Notes under the pieces: generated by a model
What the model was told of the DNA's origin: nothing
The model's database searches: none
The model's input: only the letters and a program-made list of their open reading frames with translations
NCBI GenBank assembly: GCA_030704615.1
Contig: CM060732.1
Coordinates: forward strand, 56,341,053-56,405,052
DNA: 64,000 nt
Direction: 5' to 3'
Origin: Takakia lepidozioides
Taxonomy: Eukaryota; Streptophyta; Takakiopsida; Takakiales; Takakiaceae
Shown here: positions 21,381 through 34,683 of the stretch, in pieces
Layout of the letters: each line of letters begins with the position of its first letter
Position numbering within the stretch: the stretch's first letter is position 1
Position numbers and translations under genes: made by a program

Positions 21381-23380
21381 TTCCTTGTGCGCGCAAATTC
21401 CAATCCGGTGAAGCCAGGAAATACTGGCGTCATCGGCTCTGAAGGATTTGGCATTGTGGAGGAGGTATAACCGTCATGGACCAATGCATCAGCGTAGATT
21501 GTGGGAAGATCCCCCAATCCTTTCCTCCATCACTTTGTTAGAATTATGGCGGATATCCAAATAGTCGACAACTCCAAGGTTGATCGTAGTTGCTGATCTG
21601 CGATTCATAGGTACCAACATATAGATTGAGATGTTAAACTGTCTAGTGCACACTGGTAAGGTGCTTACCACAAATGGAACTCACAAGCCTTGTGGACCCC
21701 GAATTTCCTGGATTTTCTTAATGTCAGACACGGGCCTCAGGATCGGAATGCGCTCTTGAAAGTGTATTTCTCAACAGATCCGAATCCGAGTCTTCTAAAC
21801 TAACAAGTCAATCTTGCTGTGTTTTGGCCAGGTAGGCGAGGGGGTCACAAAGGTAAAGCCAGGACAGAGGGTGGTGCCGCTATTGTATTTCCGGTATATT
21901 GACACGGGTAATGGGTCATGGCAAGAGTACATAGAGCTTCCAGCAGCCGATGTCATTGGAGTTCCTGACAGTGTGCCAGACGACGTTGCAGCTCAGTTTA
22001 TAGTAAACCCCTGGACCGTTTATGGATTGCTCGAACGTTCTGCCGTTCCTAAAGGCCAGTACCTTCTTCAGACAGCTGCTACTGCTTGGCAGGTATGCCA
22101 AACTTGCAACCCTTGGAGCCTAATTAGTGGCATGTAGCATGACAGCGGCATGAGCCGATGTTGTGCATGTTATAAAGGGGTTCCAGTTGAGTTGATCTAT
22201 GTGTTTTTGACAGTTTGATGTAATTGAAAACATTGACGGCGGCCGAACAATCGTTGCATCATTACTCAAGTTTCGGTCGGAGTCCGAATGTTTTGTGCGT
22301 CGAAATCATTTTGGTTGTGTGAGCGCACGCAGCTCATTCAGCTAGCCAAGCACTGGGGTATAAAGACAATAAATGTGGTACGACGTGATGATATGAAAGA
22401 GGAACTCAAAGAGTTAGGAGCCGATGTGGTCCTCAACTCTACAACCGAAGGTATGCTCTCGGCCACTTGTAAACTCTACATACTAGAATGAGTATGTAGC
22501 GTTAGCAGCGTGTTTCTTGGGATGATGAGAGAACGTTGAACTCCGATTGTCGCTTGTTTCAGATGTTGTGGCACGAGTGAAGGAAATTACTGGTGGAAAA
22601 GGGGTGTATGCTGCTGTGGATGCTGTGGCTGGTGAGGAACTAAGGTAAATCTCGCTCTGTCGATAGACCAGTGGCCCTTCTAGGGATCCCAGCAGTAGAC
22701 TTTCATATGGCAAGCACTTAGAAAAAGGGTGCTCGTGGGTCCCCTTTTCAGTCACTTGCCCTGTTCCCCCAAGTTTTCTCTCTTATATACAACACACTTG
22801 GGTACTACTAGTGCAGTATGATAGTACACATCTATATGGTCGAATTCTTAGTTTCATCTTCCCCTCGATGTTCTCTTCCGCAACTCAAAAATATGTACAG
22901 TTGTGATCATGTGGCTGTCACTATATGATTTTTGCTACTATGTATACATCGATCAACACTTCAGAAAGGATACAGGTCATAGAACTCAAATGTATGGAGC
23001 CGTGGAGGCTATGGAGATACTTGAGACAATAACCACTGTTAAATACGAAGCTCTGAAGGCTGGTGGGTGAGGTTTGGGTGCAGTTGGTTGGCAAATGTGT
23101 GAGAGATGGAGGCCAAATCTTGGTTTACGGGTTTCTGTCCCGCTATGATGTTATACTCAACGGCTTTGATCTCATTAGAAAAGTTCGACTCAGCTTCTTT
23201 TTATTGCACGAGTTCGGCGAAGGAAGGAGGGAAGAGGTTGCATCCAAAGTGATGAAGCTGCTGGAGGCAAAGATCATGGAGCCCTCAGTCGGCAAGAAGT
23301 TCGGGTTAACTGACTCCCAGGCTGCTCTGGTAGAGGCAGAGAAGGAGGCCCGAGGTGGCAAGGTGCTTCTGGTGAACTAG
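21381..23380 (+). CDS. Zeta-crystallin-like quinone/enoyl reductase (MDR family)
   Basis: An NAD(P)H-dependent medium-chain reductase. Exons: 21381-21464 (GVIGSEGFGIVEE), 21832-22092 (VGEGVTKVKPGQRVVP, GSWQEY, VNPWTVYGLLERSAV), 22333-22450 (IQLAKHWGIKTINVV, ELKELGADVV), 22563-22644 (VKEITGGKGVYAAVDAV), and a last exon from about 23065 to the TAG at 23378-23380 (VRDGGQILVYG, KVMKLLEAKI). The first four exons join in consistent phase. The segment order matches the catalytic and Rossmann parts of quinone oxidoreductases/MECR-like enzymes. The glycine-rich nucleotide loop normally found between QTAATA and IQLAKH is shortened at the exon 2/3 junction. The 5' exon with the start is not identified, nor is the acceptor of the last exon. 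Function is an oxidoreductase of quinones or enoyl thioesters; substrate unknown. Confidence 0.8.
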
Positions 23381-23916
23381 CGAGTTTTGAATTTGCCATC
23401 ACAACGCCCACATAATCCTCTGATTGTGACTTGGTACATTGGTACTGGATGTGGTATTGCAAAAATATCCCTGGAAAGAGGGTTGGGAAAATGAGGCTCC
23501 TGGACACCAGTACCTAAATAAGAGCGACCTTGTCCTGGGAGTCATCCCTTCTCACTGTATTTTGTTATACACTTTGGAAGCCTCTTCAACACATCCAAGC
23601 TGTTATATCCAGTGCTCTTTGCACTAGTGTATGCCAAGCCATAAATTGTATAAGTATGGAAAAGGCTATATGCACCTGGCATACTAAACTTTCACACTCC
23701 TTTTCAAAGGGCTCCCAGGCTAGCACACACTTCGAGAAGGAAAGTGAATGTAAAGTGAAATGCAACTCTGTTGGGCATTGAAGGCTAATTCTCAGCATGC
23801 CATGCTAGGCATAACCTACCGTCATCATAGTGCAAGTGTACAGGAACATGGTACATAGGAACAGTGTACATAGGAACATGTTTGACTTGAATTCACTTTA
23901 GATAATGTGCGTCGGC
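23381..23916. other. Intergenic, nothing recognised
   Basis: 3' flank of the reductase gene. A short ACATAGGAACA repeat occurs at 23850-23880. Confidence 0.4.
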
Positions 23917-24470
23917 AATGTACTCATAAGATGTTGATTGCCGTAGCCTTGTGGCCACAGACCCCGTGCACAGTTTGGACGGAACAAAAGAGAAGAAACA
24001 CTATTTTTTCGAGGGACTCATTCCAGTAGTGAGACTTACCTTGGTATAAGGCTTTCCAGATATCCTTTATAAAACCCTTCACAGAAGCATCAATCTCCAA
24101 AAGTTGGCTCCCAACAGGGCCAGGGCTTTAGGCTCAGCCTCAAGATTTTGAAAGTTGGTGAGCAGAGGTGCCGAGACAATGTTCTTGATTGTCCTGAAGA
24201 GGGTCACTCTCTGGTGATATTCGGACAATGTATTAGAAAATGGATATATTGTCTTCAGGTTGCCCGCACATCGGACAATTGTAACAATCTCCTCTTCCTC
24301 ACTAGTCTAGTGCCAAGGGTAGGTAGGCCCTTGAGATCATCCTTAAACTCTGGTAGAAACATCCCGCACAGCCGCCATTCAGAGACCTTCGGCAGCTTGA
24401 GGTCTTTTGCCTCCTGATTATCTCGGTATTATCCAAAGAGGAAGCTGGTCTTCCTTGCTTCATTGGCACA
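23917..24470 (-). mobile_element. LINE 3'-end fragment, copy A
   Basis: Read on the minus strand: LPKVSEWRLCGMFLP, then a zinc-binding motif CPMCGQPEDNI...HFLIHC of the kind found downstream of LINE reverse transcriptases, then TLFRTIKNIV...NLEAEPKALALLG and KGFIKDIWKA in shifting frames. It ends at 23917-23957 with a 41-nt tag (AATGTACTCATAAGA...TTGTGGCC) shared with other copies at 32232, 32559 and 34638. Confidence 0.65.
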
Positions 24471-26486
24471 GCTTGAAGTGGAATTGCAGTTGACTATGCG
24501 CGACCGCTGCGATAGTAACACAATCTCAGCTGTCGACATGTACCCCAACCGGGACTTCCACGGGATCTATGGTTGTTTCTGCTCTCATGAATCAAGAATA
24601 GTTGTAGAATGGATGCATCCAGAATTCACAGACCCGAAAAATCCCCGAAGAGTTTCAGGTCTATACGTGTTACCGACTTCCCCTAAGGCTTGTGAGGCGA
24701 CAGAGCGACCCCTTGCAAGGATCTCCAGGGGCGGCACAGGCAATGACAAATGCACCTTCCAGGTCCATAACCTGCAGCCTACATCTTCTGCAGGATGTGA
24801 GGCCTTCCCGCGGGACGAGCGAATAAAGAAGACAGACCTTGTGCATGGCGTCTGCCTAGTAGCTCCAGTACCTCTAAACCTGCGACGATAGAGAGACAAC
24901 ACAAAAGCTATAAAGAGAGGAAGACGATGTCCAGAGGGTTGTGATTGCATAACAAGCTTCCAAGCCATTAGTTAGGCTTATTGAGTACTGGTAATGCAGG
25001 ACCGCTATGATTATTAGCGTCGAAATAGCTACAGGTGGCGAATCAAAAGTTTTCGCAATATCATTGTGATGTATGATACAGGTACCTTCATTCTTGGGGA
25101 TGTCCGCTAGCTGGTACACGCCGGTCAGGTCCGAGGTTGCCGAGCTAGATGCTGAAGGGGCGTGACGGCGATGCGACGTGCCCATCCCGATCTCATGTTT
25201 TGCTTGGTCTGAAGTCTGTCCGAGCACAATTTTGAAGGTTTCCAACTCCTGTCCTAAGATGGCCTATACTTCGTTTCCGTGTTCCAGGCTCCCCATGCAT
25301 CTCTAGATCTCAATTTGTGACCTCGAAGACCTTCTCTCATCGGTTTCAAACAACTGATCTCTGTCGGTAACAGGGCGCCATTGCCGTTACGTCCATTAAC
25401 TGCTCACTGTCTGCACGTCTTTACTCACTACACTGTTTACTGTACTATGTAACACATTAAGCGCAAGGTGAAAGTGAGGAGCTTCGATTCTTCTGAAGTC
25501 CTGTCTGTATAGCTAACGATCATCCAGCGCTCTGTGTCTCTCTCTTGACTTCAACAGGTACAGCATTCTATTCCCCCTTCTACTCTCCAAAGTTGAAGTT
25601 CCATGGTATACCTGAATGTAACTTGATCGTATCCATATGCACACTCTTGTCCACAAACTAGTTGCGTCTCCTGGTGCAAATCAGCGCTACTTTCTCTCTG
25701 TTGCACTTCATATTGCATCCTTTAGACTCCTGTAAGAATCTTCTCTCAGAATATGCATGCCACAGGCAAACCTTTGAAGTATCGAGGAATATAAGAGCGA
25801 GGAAGGCGACTGTCGGCCCGTCGTCAGATTGTGGCCTATATAGTACCTCATGAATCCCAGTCTCCTTGATATTTGTGAGCAACACAATTACCGAAAAGAA
25901 GGGAGTGGACATAGGCAACTGGAGTAGGTGCTTTATAGCTGACAAGACAAAGATGCTTCAATCTCGACAGTTTTTTTCCGAGGAAGAAATATACTTGATA
26001 AATTGATCGCACTCTCTACTAATAATTTGCCCTCGGGTCCTCAACAGAAAGAACTGTCTCTAACAATCTTGCACGTTTTGGTCTAACTTCTTTTGTGGGT
26101 AAGCTTTTAATAGCCTGTTGCCTGGGCGTTCGAACATCTCATTATTGGTTAGCACGTCACTCTAGGTTGCAGATCAAGCTGCAAACATTGTCACATCTGA
26201 GACTAGTACATGTCATGTCAATTCATCTCTATTACTATACTATCTCTATTTTAGAATGCAAGAAAGGTATCAGTCGAGGGGTTCTAAGGATTTACCCTTA
26301 CTGCTTGTCGCTTGAGAAAGCTCTCGGCGAAGCGTATAAATGTATATACCGCACACTGCCAACATGTTAAGGCTTGAACTTGGAAAGCGAATTGTGCGCA
26401 GTTGATCGAAGAAATCTTGGTATGCAGCACAAAAAATGCAGCTCGGCGACAGATCATTTCCCAGAAGGGGCAGTGGACAGTATTGA
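24471..26486. other. Intergenic, nothing firmly supported
   Basis: Overlapping frames of 142 codons (+, 24463-24891) and 127 codons (-, 24585-24968) are present but neither shows a domain. The rest is unremarkable AT-rich DNA up to the Mpo1 gene. Confidence 0.35.
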
Positions 26487-29119
26487 ATGCAGCTAGGACA
26501 GGCAAGAAAATCCAGCCAGAAGCCCCAGGCGAAAGAGATGAATGCATTGAAAGAGTTTTTCGATGTGGAGAAGCAATTTGCTCTATATGGAGCATACCAT
26601 CACAACAAAATCACCGTCTTGATCCACATGTTTTTCGTATGGCCAACAGTTCTCACTGCCATGATCTTACCTGCATATTCTGAGAAGCTGGCTCCCCTCC
26701 CATCCCTGATGGAAAGTTTTCCTTTGCACCGGTACATGGTATTCAACTACAGTTTCATCGTTGCTGCTGGTTATACCATCTTTTACTTATGTTTGGAGAG
26801 GAAGGCTGGGACTCTGACCGCAGCATCTGTAATGGCCTGCTGGATGGGTGCCAATGCGATCGCGGAGATTTTTCCATTTGAGCAGGCGTTGCAGGTTATT
26901 CCTCTTTCTCCCTATTGCTCTCAAACTCATATTCCCTCCTTTTTTCTTGCCAAAAGGGAACGGAACTTATATTCCCTCTCGAGGAGCCTGAATGCCTTTA
27001 TCCTATATGTGCTGCTCTTTGGGGCAAAGGTTACTAAGGAGGACTTTGGATGCATCATTGAAATAGTTGCGCTTGGTTAAATGTCGGTCCAGTTTTAATT
27101 GGTCGACATGTTTTGGATCGACGGATGGATAAAACTGCCTATAAATTGGTATACATATAGAAAAAATTGTTCCTGGGAGGAAGTTCTTCGCTCTGTGAGT
27201 GACAAACTCAGTTAATCATGTCCTCCTCCTTTCTGAACCTCTTTAATATCCTCCCCTTTTCACCTCTCCCAATCCAGGGCCCCTTGTGTTTCAACGTGGT
27301 TTTCAGCAGAAAAGCAGAGATAGCGTCAGGGTGCAAGTGGTGTGATGGACTTCCTATGGTTGTGTATGGGGTGTTCACAGGTAGTTCTAGGTGCACAGGT
27401 GGTATGGTTGACAGCCGAGTTTGTTGCCCATGGATTATTTGAGGTTGGTGCACTTCTCTGTAGTGTTTGTGGCAACGAGGTTGATGTAAGATACAGCTTT
27501 TTTGCTGGTACTTGAAATATGATTGTGCAAGTACACTCGAAGCTGGAGTTTCAAGGACTTGCACAATTTCCTGGAATCTGGTGGGCAGTGATTTTTTTCT
27601 TAAATTTGAAAAATAGCACGAGTGCCTACAGGAAATAGCTATATATTCTGTTCATCCATTGAAAATTTGGATAGAATCATCCTATGTACTTTCATCCAAT
27701 TATATCATCCACATTTGGCGAATTCATCCATTGTTTTTTTTTCCCTAGTAGAAGTTTGGCGATTTCATCCATGAAAAAACTGTGGTACGACAGAATATTC
27801 CATTTTAATGTTTTGAGGTCGCCATTTGGCGATTTTCGCCAAAAACAAAACACCAGTGGTGGGTGTGCCCATGAGGCTGCATACCTTCAATGTATCTTTG
27901 GATGCTGGTGCTTGTCATGGCAAATTCATTTTCTTCTGATCATATTGTACGCATCCAATATTGCAGAAGCGCACACGTGGCATCTTCTTAAGAAACCTTC
28001 CTCAACAATTTCTGATGGGCCCATTCTTTATCGTACTTGAGGTATGGACTATTTGAATTTTGAGGTCAAATTTCTAGTTAGAGGGTTTGATGAACAGTGT
28101 CAGACAGTAACCATTAGTGATTGGATAGAGTATGATTGTTGCATACCGGCTGGTGGCTCCATGTCATGGAGAACATGTTGGTGTAAAGTTCAGGTTAGGT
28201 TTGCCAAGGTTGGTGATTCTCTGGACCATGGCCAATTTGCAATGTAGAGTTGGTTCTTTGACCGCTAACCTTTCATAGTGAGCACCTAGAGATAATTTCC
28301 TATAAAACAATTAGACATTTTCTAAATTTTGTTCTTTCATTGATTGCCAACAATAGATTGTTAGTTTTTTTAGTATAGCATCCAGTAGATGGCCCAGTGA
28401 TTAGGACACAAGGCCAATAAGAGACTCTTGCAAACATAACTTATGGTATAATGATGGGGCCTGATTTGTGGGCCTGGTAGCTAGTCGTTACTAGATTACT
28501 ACCCAAGAAAAAAATATGTATATATGGTGTCATTCCACCTTAGTGCCTTCCTACCCTAATAACAGCTGTAACCAGGGCAACGCCGATCCAGGTCTAATGT
28601 TAGGCATTGGGTGATCTTCCAGATTTCTACAACCCCTTATTCATAATTCCAATAGGGCAGGGCTTGCATGTATTCTATGCATTTGTTTTAGTATGGAATT
28701 AACAAGGTGGTGAGCATATGATGCAGATTCTATACTTGATTTGCAAGTATGAGCCATACCCTGGTTTTGAAGCCAAAATACAGGCGTGTGTGAAAGATAT
28801 CATTCAAGCCCAAAATCAAGGAAGTAAGAAACTGAATATCCCATTGCCTTCTTCCAGTTACACAACAAAAGAAAGAATGAAAGAAGGCTACATGCCATGT
28901 TCCAGAAGAGAAAATTTTGGGGGTCCATTTAGGGTTCAGATTTTGAATCTGTTATCAATGTCTATGATTATGTCATCACTTATTGGGAGTGGTGGTGCTT
29001 ACAGATTCTTTCTTCTCGCGAACCCGCGAGCAGGCTGGATACCTCTCATAGAATACCAATCCAGACACAACAGGAGAGTGCACTCCAAATATCACCATGC
29101 ACTTCGGCTCTCAGGATAG
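26487..29119 (+). CDS. Mpo1-like dioxygenase (DUF962 / YGL010w family)
   Basis: A small polytopic ER-membrane protein; the yeast member Mpo1 is an iron-dependent dioxygenase in alpha-oxidation of 2-hydroxy fatty acids from phytosphingosine. Exons join in phase 0: 26487-26894 (FDVEKQFALYGAYHHN, VLIHMFFVWPTVLT, ERKAGTLTAASVMAC), 27381-27443 (AEFVAHGLFE), 27967-28041 (GPFFIVLE) and 28727 to 29119 or an earlier donor near 28830 (YLICKYEPYPGF). The family's conserved His residues in GAYHHN, LIHM and AHGLFE are kept, and hydrophobic membrane segments are evident. The start is ATG 26487 or ATG 26538; the latter is closer to the usual family N-terminus. The tail after position 28830 is not conserved and may be intron read-through. 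Confidence 0.88.
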
Positions 29120-30652
29120 CTACAAGATCCTATACATTTACCCAAACAGCACTCCAAGTGATCACTGGGGATGTTGGCAGCAAGATCCGGGCTTTCTCAA
29201 TTGTAGCTAATCATGAAAGACAAAAGGGAAGACTGTGCAGGTGAAGTTGCAACAAGAGATTGTGGGGAGGTCTGTCAATTGAAAACTGACAACAAAGGAA
29301 CAATCCGAAGAAATTGTTGGACACGGAGGAGGAAGTTTTGGATGCTAAGATTGTCACATGTGGATTAGGGAGTCCTGCTGTAGTAGTGGGTAACCTGTTA
29401 CTGACCAAGACTTTGATTCAACCTTTGCTTAGGATTTACGAAGTTGACATAAAAGCTTTGCTCGTGAAACTTTAAGGTAGAGCTTAAACTGTGGGGTCTC
29501 CACCTTTTCTAGCTATTTCCTTGCAAGGCATAGCCCGGGAGGTGTAGTCATTGCATCATGCTGTATTAATCAAAGTGTGGATGGAAGGAAGCACCAAAAG
29601 AAATGGGACCCACTACCATCACTGCTGAAAGAGAGGATGCTATCACAACATGTGATGCTTTGCCATAATGTAGACCATGTAGCCATTGAAGGATAATATG
29701 TGCACACTTGGCTGAAGTTTAAGGCTACCGTGGTTGTGTCATAGCCGACACCGTCCTATTTCCAAGATGGAATACCACCAAGCTGATTGCACATTCAAAC
29801 ATCGAATGGATACATTGAGAAGGTGACAAGTGCCTTCGTAAGAGAATTTCAGAGGGGCATGTACTACATTTTACAGGAATGTACACACGGAACAGGTATC
29901 AATGCAATGGTAACCCGGTGCCTCTAGCAACTCCCATCAAAATTAGGCTAGTTGACAAAAGTGAAGTGTGCATGATAATATGCCCTTCATCAATTCTAAA
30001 TATGGAAAACTTACGAAGCATGCATACACTTCCCCTAGAAACTCAAGCATTGGCAGTCAACTCCTGAATCTCTGTTAGGGTAATTTCCTGCACCCACATG
30101 AAGAAAAAATATGATCATTTTCCTTCGAGAAACATTTGGCAAACGTAATGGGGTCAGACAAGCAAACCCAATAGTGCTCACTCCTGTGAATCTGGAAGAT
30201 TCGACAACAAAACATCTGTAACCTGTATTTAATGACTGTCCCCTTTGACCATCGGCTATAACTCATGAGGGAAAATCTCAAACAAAGCTGAAATTGCAAT
30301 CTGGCTATAGGGACTAAACAGACCAAACGACTGCATCGACATCTTACTTTCAATCAGAAGAGTGTCAGGCCTATAGCTGTCTAGCATCCAGCGATACCAT
30401 CACACATTGCTTGATGCAAAGACTTAGTCGCGCCTTTGGATACAGGGTTCCAGCAAGAAACGCTAGCACTAAATCTACTTGGACTCTGCACAATGTACAT
30501 GATATCGACTGGTGGGCTCACACCAACCTCACATTACCCCGCAAGCCTACTCTAACCATCTCAAAACACCTAGGTCTTCTGTGAAAGTTCATAACTATCA
30601 TCACTGTCACCATCACCATCATGGTCCAGGTGTAGAAGGAAAGTATCTGTAC
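29120..30652. other. 3' region of the FTR catalytic-chain gene and spacer
   Basis: The last coding exon of the minus-strand FTR gene should lie here but I could not identify it. No other gene is seen. Confidence 0.4.
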
Positions 30653-33600
30653 CTGATCTTCACCGGCAAAATCATTATCAGGGGTGAGGAAAAGCATACA
30701 GTGACATTCCTTTCTGCAATCACCAAGAAACAGACACTTCGGATGTAACAGTACTATAGAGGCAGTTGCAGCCAAATGTGTCTTGATTCTTCAGCAGCTT
30801 CTATTTCTAAACTTACCACACCATATGGGGCCTACATCATCCTGCCTCCATCAAAGCTGAAGACTGTTTCACACTCACTTTCTCTATTGGGCTAATCGAC
30901 CCTTTTGATGTCCTGTGGACCTAAAGATTATGATCTTCTCAGCCCTACCATCTAGACATTTATGTCCTGTAGTAACACTCACAAAGCCGGCATGATTTTA
31001 GGAGAAAACAAATTTATGAACAAAATCCCTAGACATGTCAACACAGGTAGCCTCTAGGTATCTTTTCTCACAGATAACCAAAAGACCCTCGAGAGACACC
31101 CCGACATTGATAGTTGTAAAGCTCCAAACCTAGTAACAAGGGAACATACATACCGCTCACGCATAGGGACGCAAGGACAATTCCAGAAACCCTGTTGTAC
31201 CTCTGCCACCTTGTCATCATAATGCCTGCCCAAACCCCCAGAAAAGATGCCAGTTTCTGACATAAATGACTTGTTTGGAAGCAGCCTCAGCTCTTTATGT
31301 GGTGCTACTGCCAAGAACGAGACTAGCTCTTGTGAGGAAGATTATTTCACCAGATTTCTGGTGAAATGCACTTTAGAGAGCCTTTGTAAATGGCATGACA
31401 AAGGTGGCAAAATGTGCCAGGAAAAAATTGTTGAAATTGTGGTCTGCCATTAGGAGGGGATACACACACATTTTTCTCATATGGCTCTAATTTCCGATAC
31501 CTGATTCTCAAAACAACATCAGAATTGCTCTAGGCAACTGACCTGCAGGGGCAAAGGGGGGCTCCTAGTGAGTCTTTGTGCTCCGCCAATCCCTGCAGCC
31601 GGAAAAGCAGAAGTATCAGATATGATGGAGTGTCATTCATACCTCCACAACCAGAATGTGTTACCATGATTCTGCTCAGTTACAACAGACTGATAGAGAA
31701 ATACTTGGCGCAAATGGCACAATCTGGATTTTAATTGAGACATGTGACAGCATGTGATGGCCCTAGCCCATCAGCTGCTACCAAATGGCCAGAGCGCGAC
31801 TTTTTCTCAATAAGTAAATAGAAAAAAGATACAGGTCTGCTTGCAGTAGCTGTTTGGTCACACACAGAGGAGGAGGCAAGTGCAAACACAGTCATGATTA
31901 GGACTCAGAACGGGAGGAGGGGGTGCAGGTTGGGGGGGGAGGGGAAGGGGGGTCTCAGCTTCAGGAGACATGGCTAGAATAATAAATGTGCTGTGGCCAC
32001 AAACAGGTGTCAAGAACCTGGAAAGTAAGCCCTTGGACAAAGCCAGCTATAGTTTCTTGAATGTTGAAGACCATGCATGTTGATTCAGCCCTCATACTCT
32101 AAACCCCGATTAGGCCAGTCACAATCTCGAAAACTTGGGAGGGAGAGAGAATGTACTCATGAGACATTCTTTGACACAGAAATTAAATGGAATGGAATGG
32201 TACTTTACACGTCGGTGGAAAGGTCAAAGAGAATGTACTCATAAGACGTTGTTTGCCGTAGCCTTGTGGCCATTGACCCCACGCCCAGTTTGAGTGGAAC
32301 ACAAAGGACAGAAACTACATTTGTCAGGGGCTGACGCCAGTAGTGCAACTTACCTTGGAACAGACAATTGATCCAAGTTTTCCAGATGTCCAGCATCAAT
32401 GTGCAGTGTATGATTTGGCCAATAACTACATCCAATAAGGGCCTGGGCTTTTGGCTCACAGAGGTACAGGAACAATTCTCTCGATGGATTTGACGATGGT
32501 GTCTCTCTGGTAAAGAGTACCCAGGACAATGAATCAGAAAGTGGAGAGACAGAGAGAGAATGTACTCGTAAGACGTTTTTTGCAGTCCTTGTGGACATTG
32601 ACCCCTGACAAAGGGACAGAAACTACCTTTGTCACCTTGACGCCGGTAGTATGACTTACCTTGGAACAGACAATTGATCCGAGTTTTCCAGATGTCCTCT
32701 AGAAACCCCTTCACAAAAACATCAATCTGCTGTATATGATTTGCCCAATAACTAGACCCAAAAGGGCCTGGGCTTTTGGCTCAGCCTCAAGATTTTCAAT
32801 GTTGGTAAACCGAGGTACCGGAACAATTCCCTTGACAGATTTGAAGAGGGTGTCTGCGAGAGTACCCAGGACAATGAATCAGAAAGTAGATATTGTCTTT
32901 AGGTTGGCCCCACGACAGGCATTTGCAATCCCCCTTTCCTCTCTGCATCTGTTTGCTGTTCATAGGTAGGCTTTTCCGCCCTGAGTTTAAATTTCAGTCT
33001 AGTGCCGAGAGTGTTAGAGAGAGAGACCCACCTTGATAACCACAGAAGTGACTCCCTTGTCAACACAGAAGAAGGTATCTGATCGCCTAGCATACTGCTC
33101 TGAAAACTTACGCATCACCTCTAAGGATTTGTTGGTGGGCTCCACTGCAAAATCGAAGATCTCAATGAGGGTAAATTGAAACATGCAGTGGTACAACAAT
33201 CCAAGAACCACAATTGGAGTTGATTTCAAGGCTTCCTGCCCATATAATGCAGAGAGAGACCTAAATCCTGATAAACTTTACTCATCAGTGCAATTCTTTC
33301 CAAACGCTTGCCATTGACAGAACTACTCCCGGTTGGCCGGCAGTTTCAGCATGAGCGATTGAACCGTATTGTGTATAATGCCATAGCCCTTGGGAACTCA
33401 AAGAGTGAACAAAGAGATGCTAACCATGCCCTATGAACATGGACACAGAGGATAACGTTCCACCAATCCAGAGTATCAAATTCAACCCATACAATTTCAA
33501 AAGAGCTTGAGCCACAGGCAATTCTCTTTTAGGGCTAGTATTGACATCACAAAAAAAATCTCCTAAGGCTCATATCAGCACTGCTACTGTAGCCTCTGAT

Positions 33601-33805
33601 TCGCAAATTTTGTGACACACTGCTACCATTATTGCTACTGTAGAGCGAAAGGGACAAGGAAGAAGGAATTGCCTGCTGCCCTCACTCCGCATCGTCTCCT
33701 TGAAGTAACTGGAGCACAGCTAGAAGACGGGCAGGCCGATTGAGCAGAGAATGAGCTTGCTACAGATGCCAGGGATAGTCCCACCCCGCCCATCAGGCAA
33801 GCCAT
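30653..33805 (-). CDS. Ferredoxin-thioredoxin reductase catalytic chain
   Basis: The chloroplast 4Fe-4S enzyme subunit that passes electrons from ferredoxin to thioredoxin disulfides. Exons on the minus strand: 33805-33686 (start, Ser/Ala/Arg-rich transit-like MACLMGGVGLSLASV), 33160-33032 (LEVMRKFSEQYARRS, FFCVDKGVTSVVIK), 31592-31543 (GLAEHKDSLGAPLCPC), 31225-31154 (RHYDDKVAEVQQGFW, NCPCVPMRE) and 30713-30653 (ECHCMLFLTPDNDF). All phases match, totalling 144 codons so far. The cluster and active-site signature CPC-x16-CPC-x8-CHC is complete, plus the Cys of FFCVDKG. The short last exon is missing from my reading. Intron 2 (31593-33031) contains two LINE fragments. The exon 1 donor is inferred from phase. 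Confidence 0.93.
32232..32558 (-). mobile_element. LINE 3'-end fragment, copy B, in an FTR intron
   Basis: Same family as copy A: starts with the AATGTACTCATAAGA tag, then KDIWKT-like and EPKAQALIG-like segments. It lies antisense to + and in the same orientation as the FTR gene, entirely inside intron 2. An incomplete further tag is at 32150. Confidence 0.65.
32559..33000 (-). mobile_element. LINE 3'-end fragment, copy C, in an FTR intron
   Basis: Adjacent to copy B and longer. Minus-strand reading gives HCPGY, DTLFKSVKGIVPVPR, NIENLEAEPKAQALLG and KGFLEDIWKTRINCLF, closely matching copies A and D. Copies B and C lie head to tail. Confidence 0.68.
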
Positions 33806-34637
33806 TGTTGGCTCGTCAAACACAGAATTTGTCGCTCTTGTCGCAGCTCACTCCTTCAATGCCTTCAATTAAATCACGTCACCTCTGTGCTTCTCTATGC
33901 TCAATAGAAAGAAACACAATTTTTACGAAGGGACCCAATTAGGGCTGGAGGTTCCGGTGCACACACGTGGTTGGAAAAAGGTCCTCTTACTAAAGATAAG
34001 GCAACTAAACCCTACAGGTTGATTGGCGGAAAGCAAGATAGGACAAATTTCAACCATCCGATTGAACAGTTTCCCCAAATATCTGCACACAGATGCATGA
34101 CATAGATTTGGTGATGTAGGAGAAGGTGCACTTCTTCTTGGAGAGGATGTGTTTGATAAACTGCAACGGGGTCCACAGGAAATCTTCGATGGGTTGTAAG
34201 AATGATCTCTTTATGGCAGCGGAACCAAACTCTGAAGAGGACCCAAAGCTGGCCCTAGGGTGAGCGCTGTGTTGCTAAAGAAGGGAGATGTCAGATGTGG
34301 GCCCAACCATGCTGTGGCAGTATGTGATTGCTGCTATTCTCTCCTGACTCCAGGCTCATTTCGAGACTGGGATTGCCTCCCAGGCAAGTGTACCTCTGTG
34401 TCTCCATATTCCTTCCATCCTGCCCCCTTGCCCTGTCACATGTAATTTCTGCCAAGTATAGGCTGCTTAGATGTTTGTATTGGAACTCTTGGACCATCAT
34501 ACTTAATTTGTATTAGTAGAGATGACGTGCCATCTCACTACAGAAATAGGTAGGCCAATGGTTGCCTTTGGGACACATCTCCCGTCTGTTGGGGTGTTAT
34601 TTTGAACTGTGACCACACGCAATGTAAAGTGAGATGC
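33806..34637. other. Intergenic, FTR upstream region
   Basis: Presumed promoter side of the FTR gene; no element identified and no other gene seen. Confidence 0.35.
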
Positions 34638-34683
34638 AATGGCCACAAGGCTGCGGCAAACAACGTCTTATGAGTACATTCTC
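34638..34683 (+). repeat. Isolated LINE 3' tag
   Basis: About 45 bp complementary in orientation to the terminal tag of LINE copies A-C (GGCCACAAGG...CTTATGAGTACATT), without the coding part: a severely 5'-truncated insertion or a conserved 3' end. Confidence 0.6.

Noticed and set aside
20896-21396. 166-codon minus-strand ORF rich in Phe and Pro
   Set aside because: It is a translation of the 49-bp purine-rich tandem repeat.
24463-24968. Overlapping 142- and 127-codon ORFs on opposite strands
   Set aside because: No recognisable domain in either; both may be chance frames next to a LINE fragment.
28385-28540. tRNA-like or SINE sequence (GATGGCCCAGTGATTAGG)
   Set aside because: Resembles an A box, but no B box follows at the expected distance.
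32232-33000. FTR-intron repeats as alternative exons of the FTR gene
   Set aside because: They match fragments at 24 and 38 kb and carry the LINE C-terminal zinc motif and 3' tag; FTR exons 2 and 3 join in phase without them.
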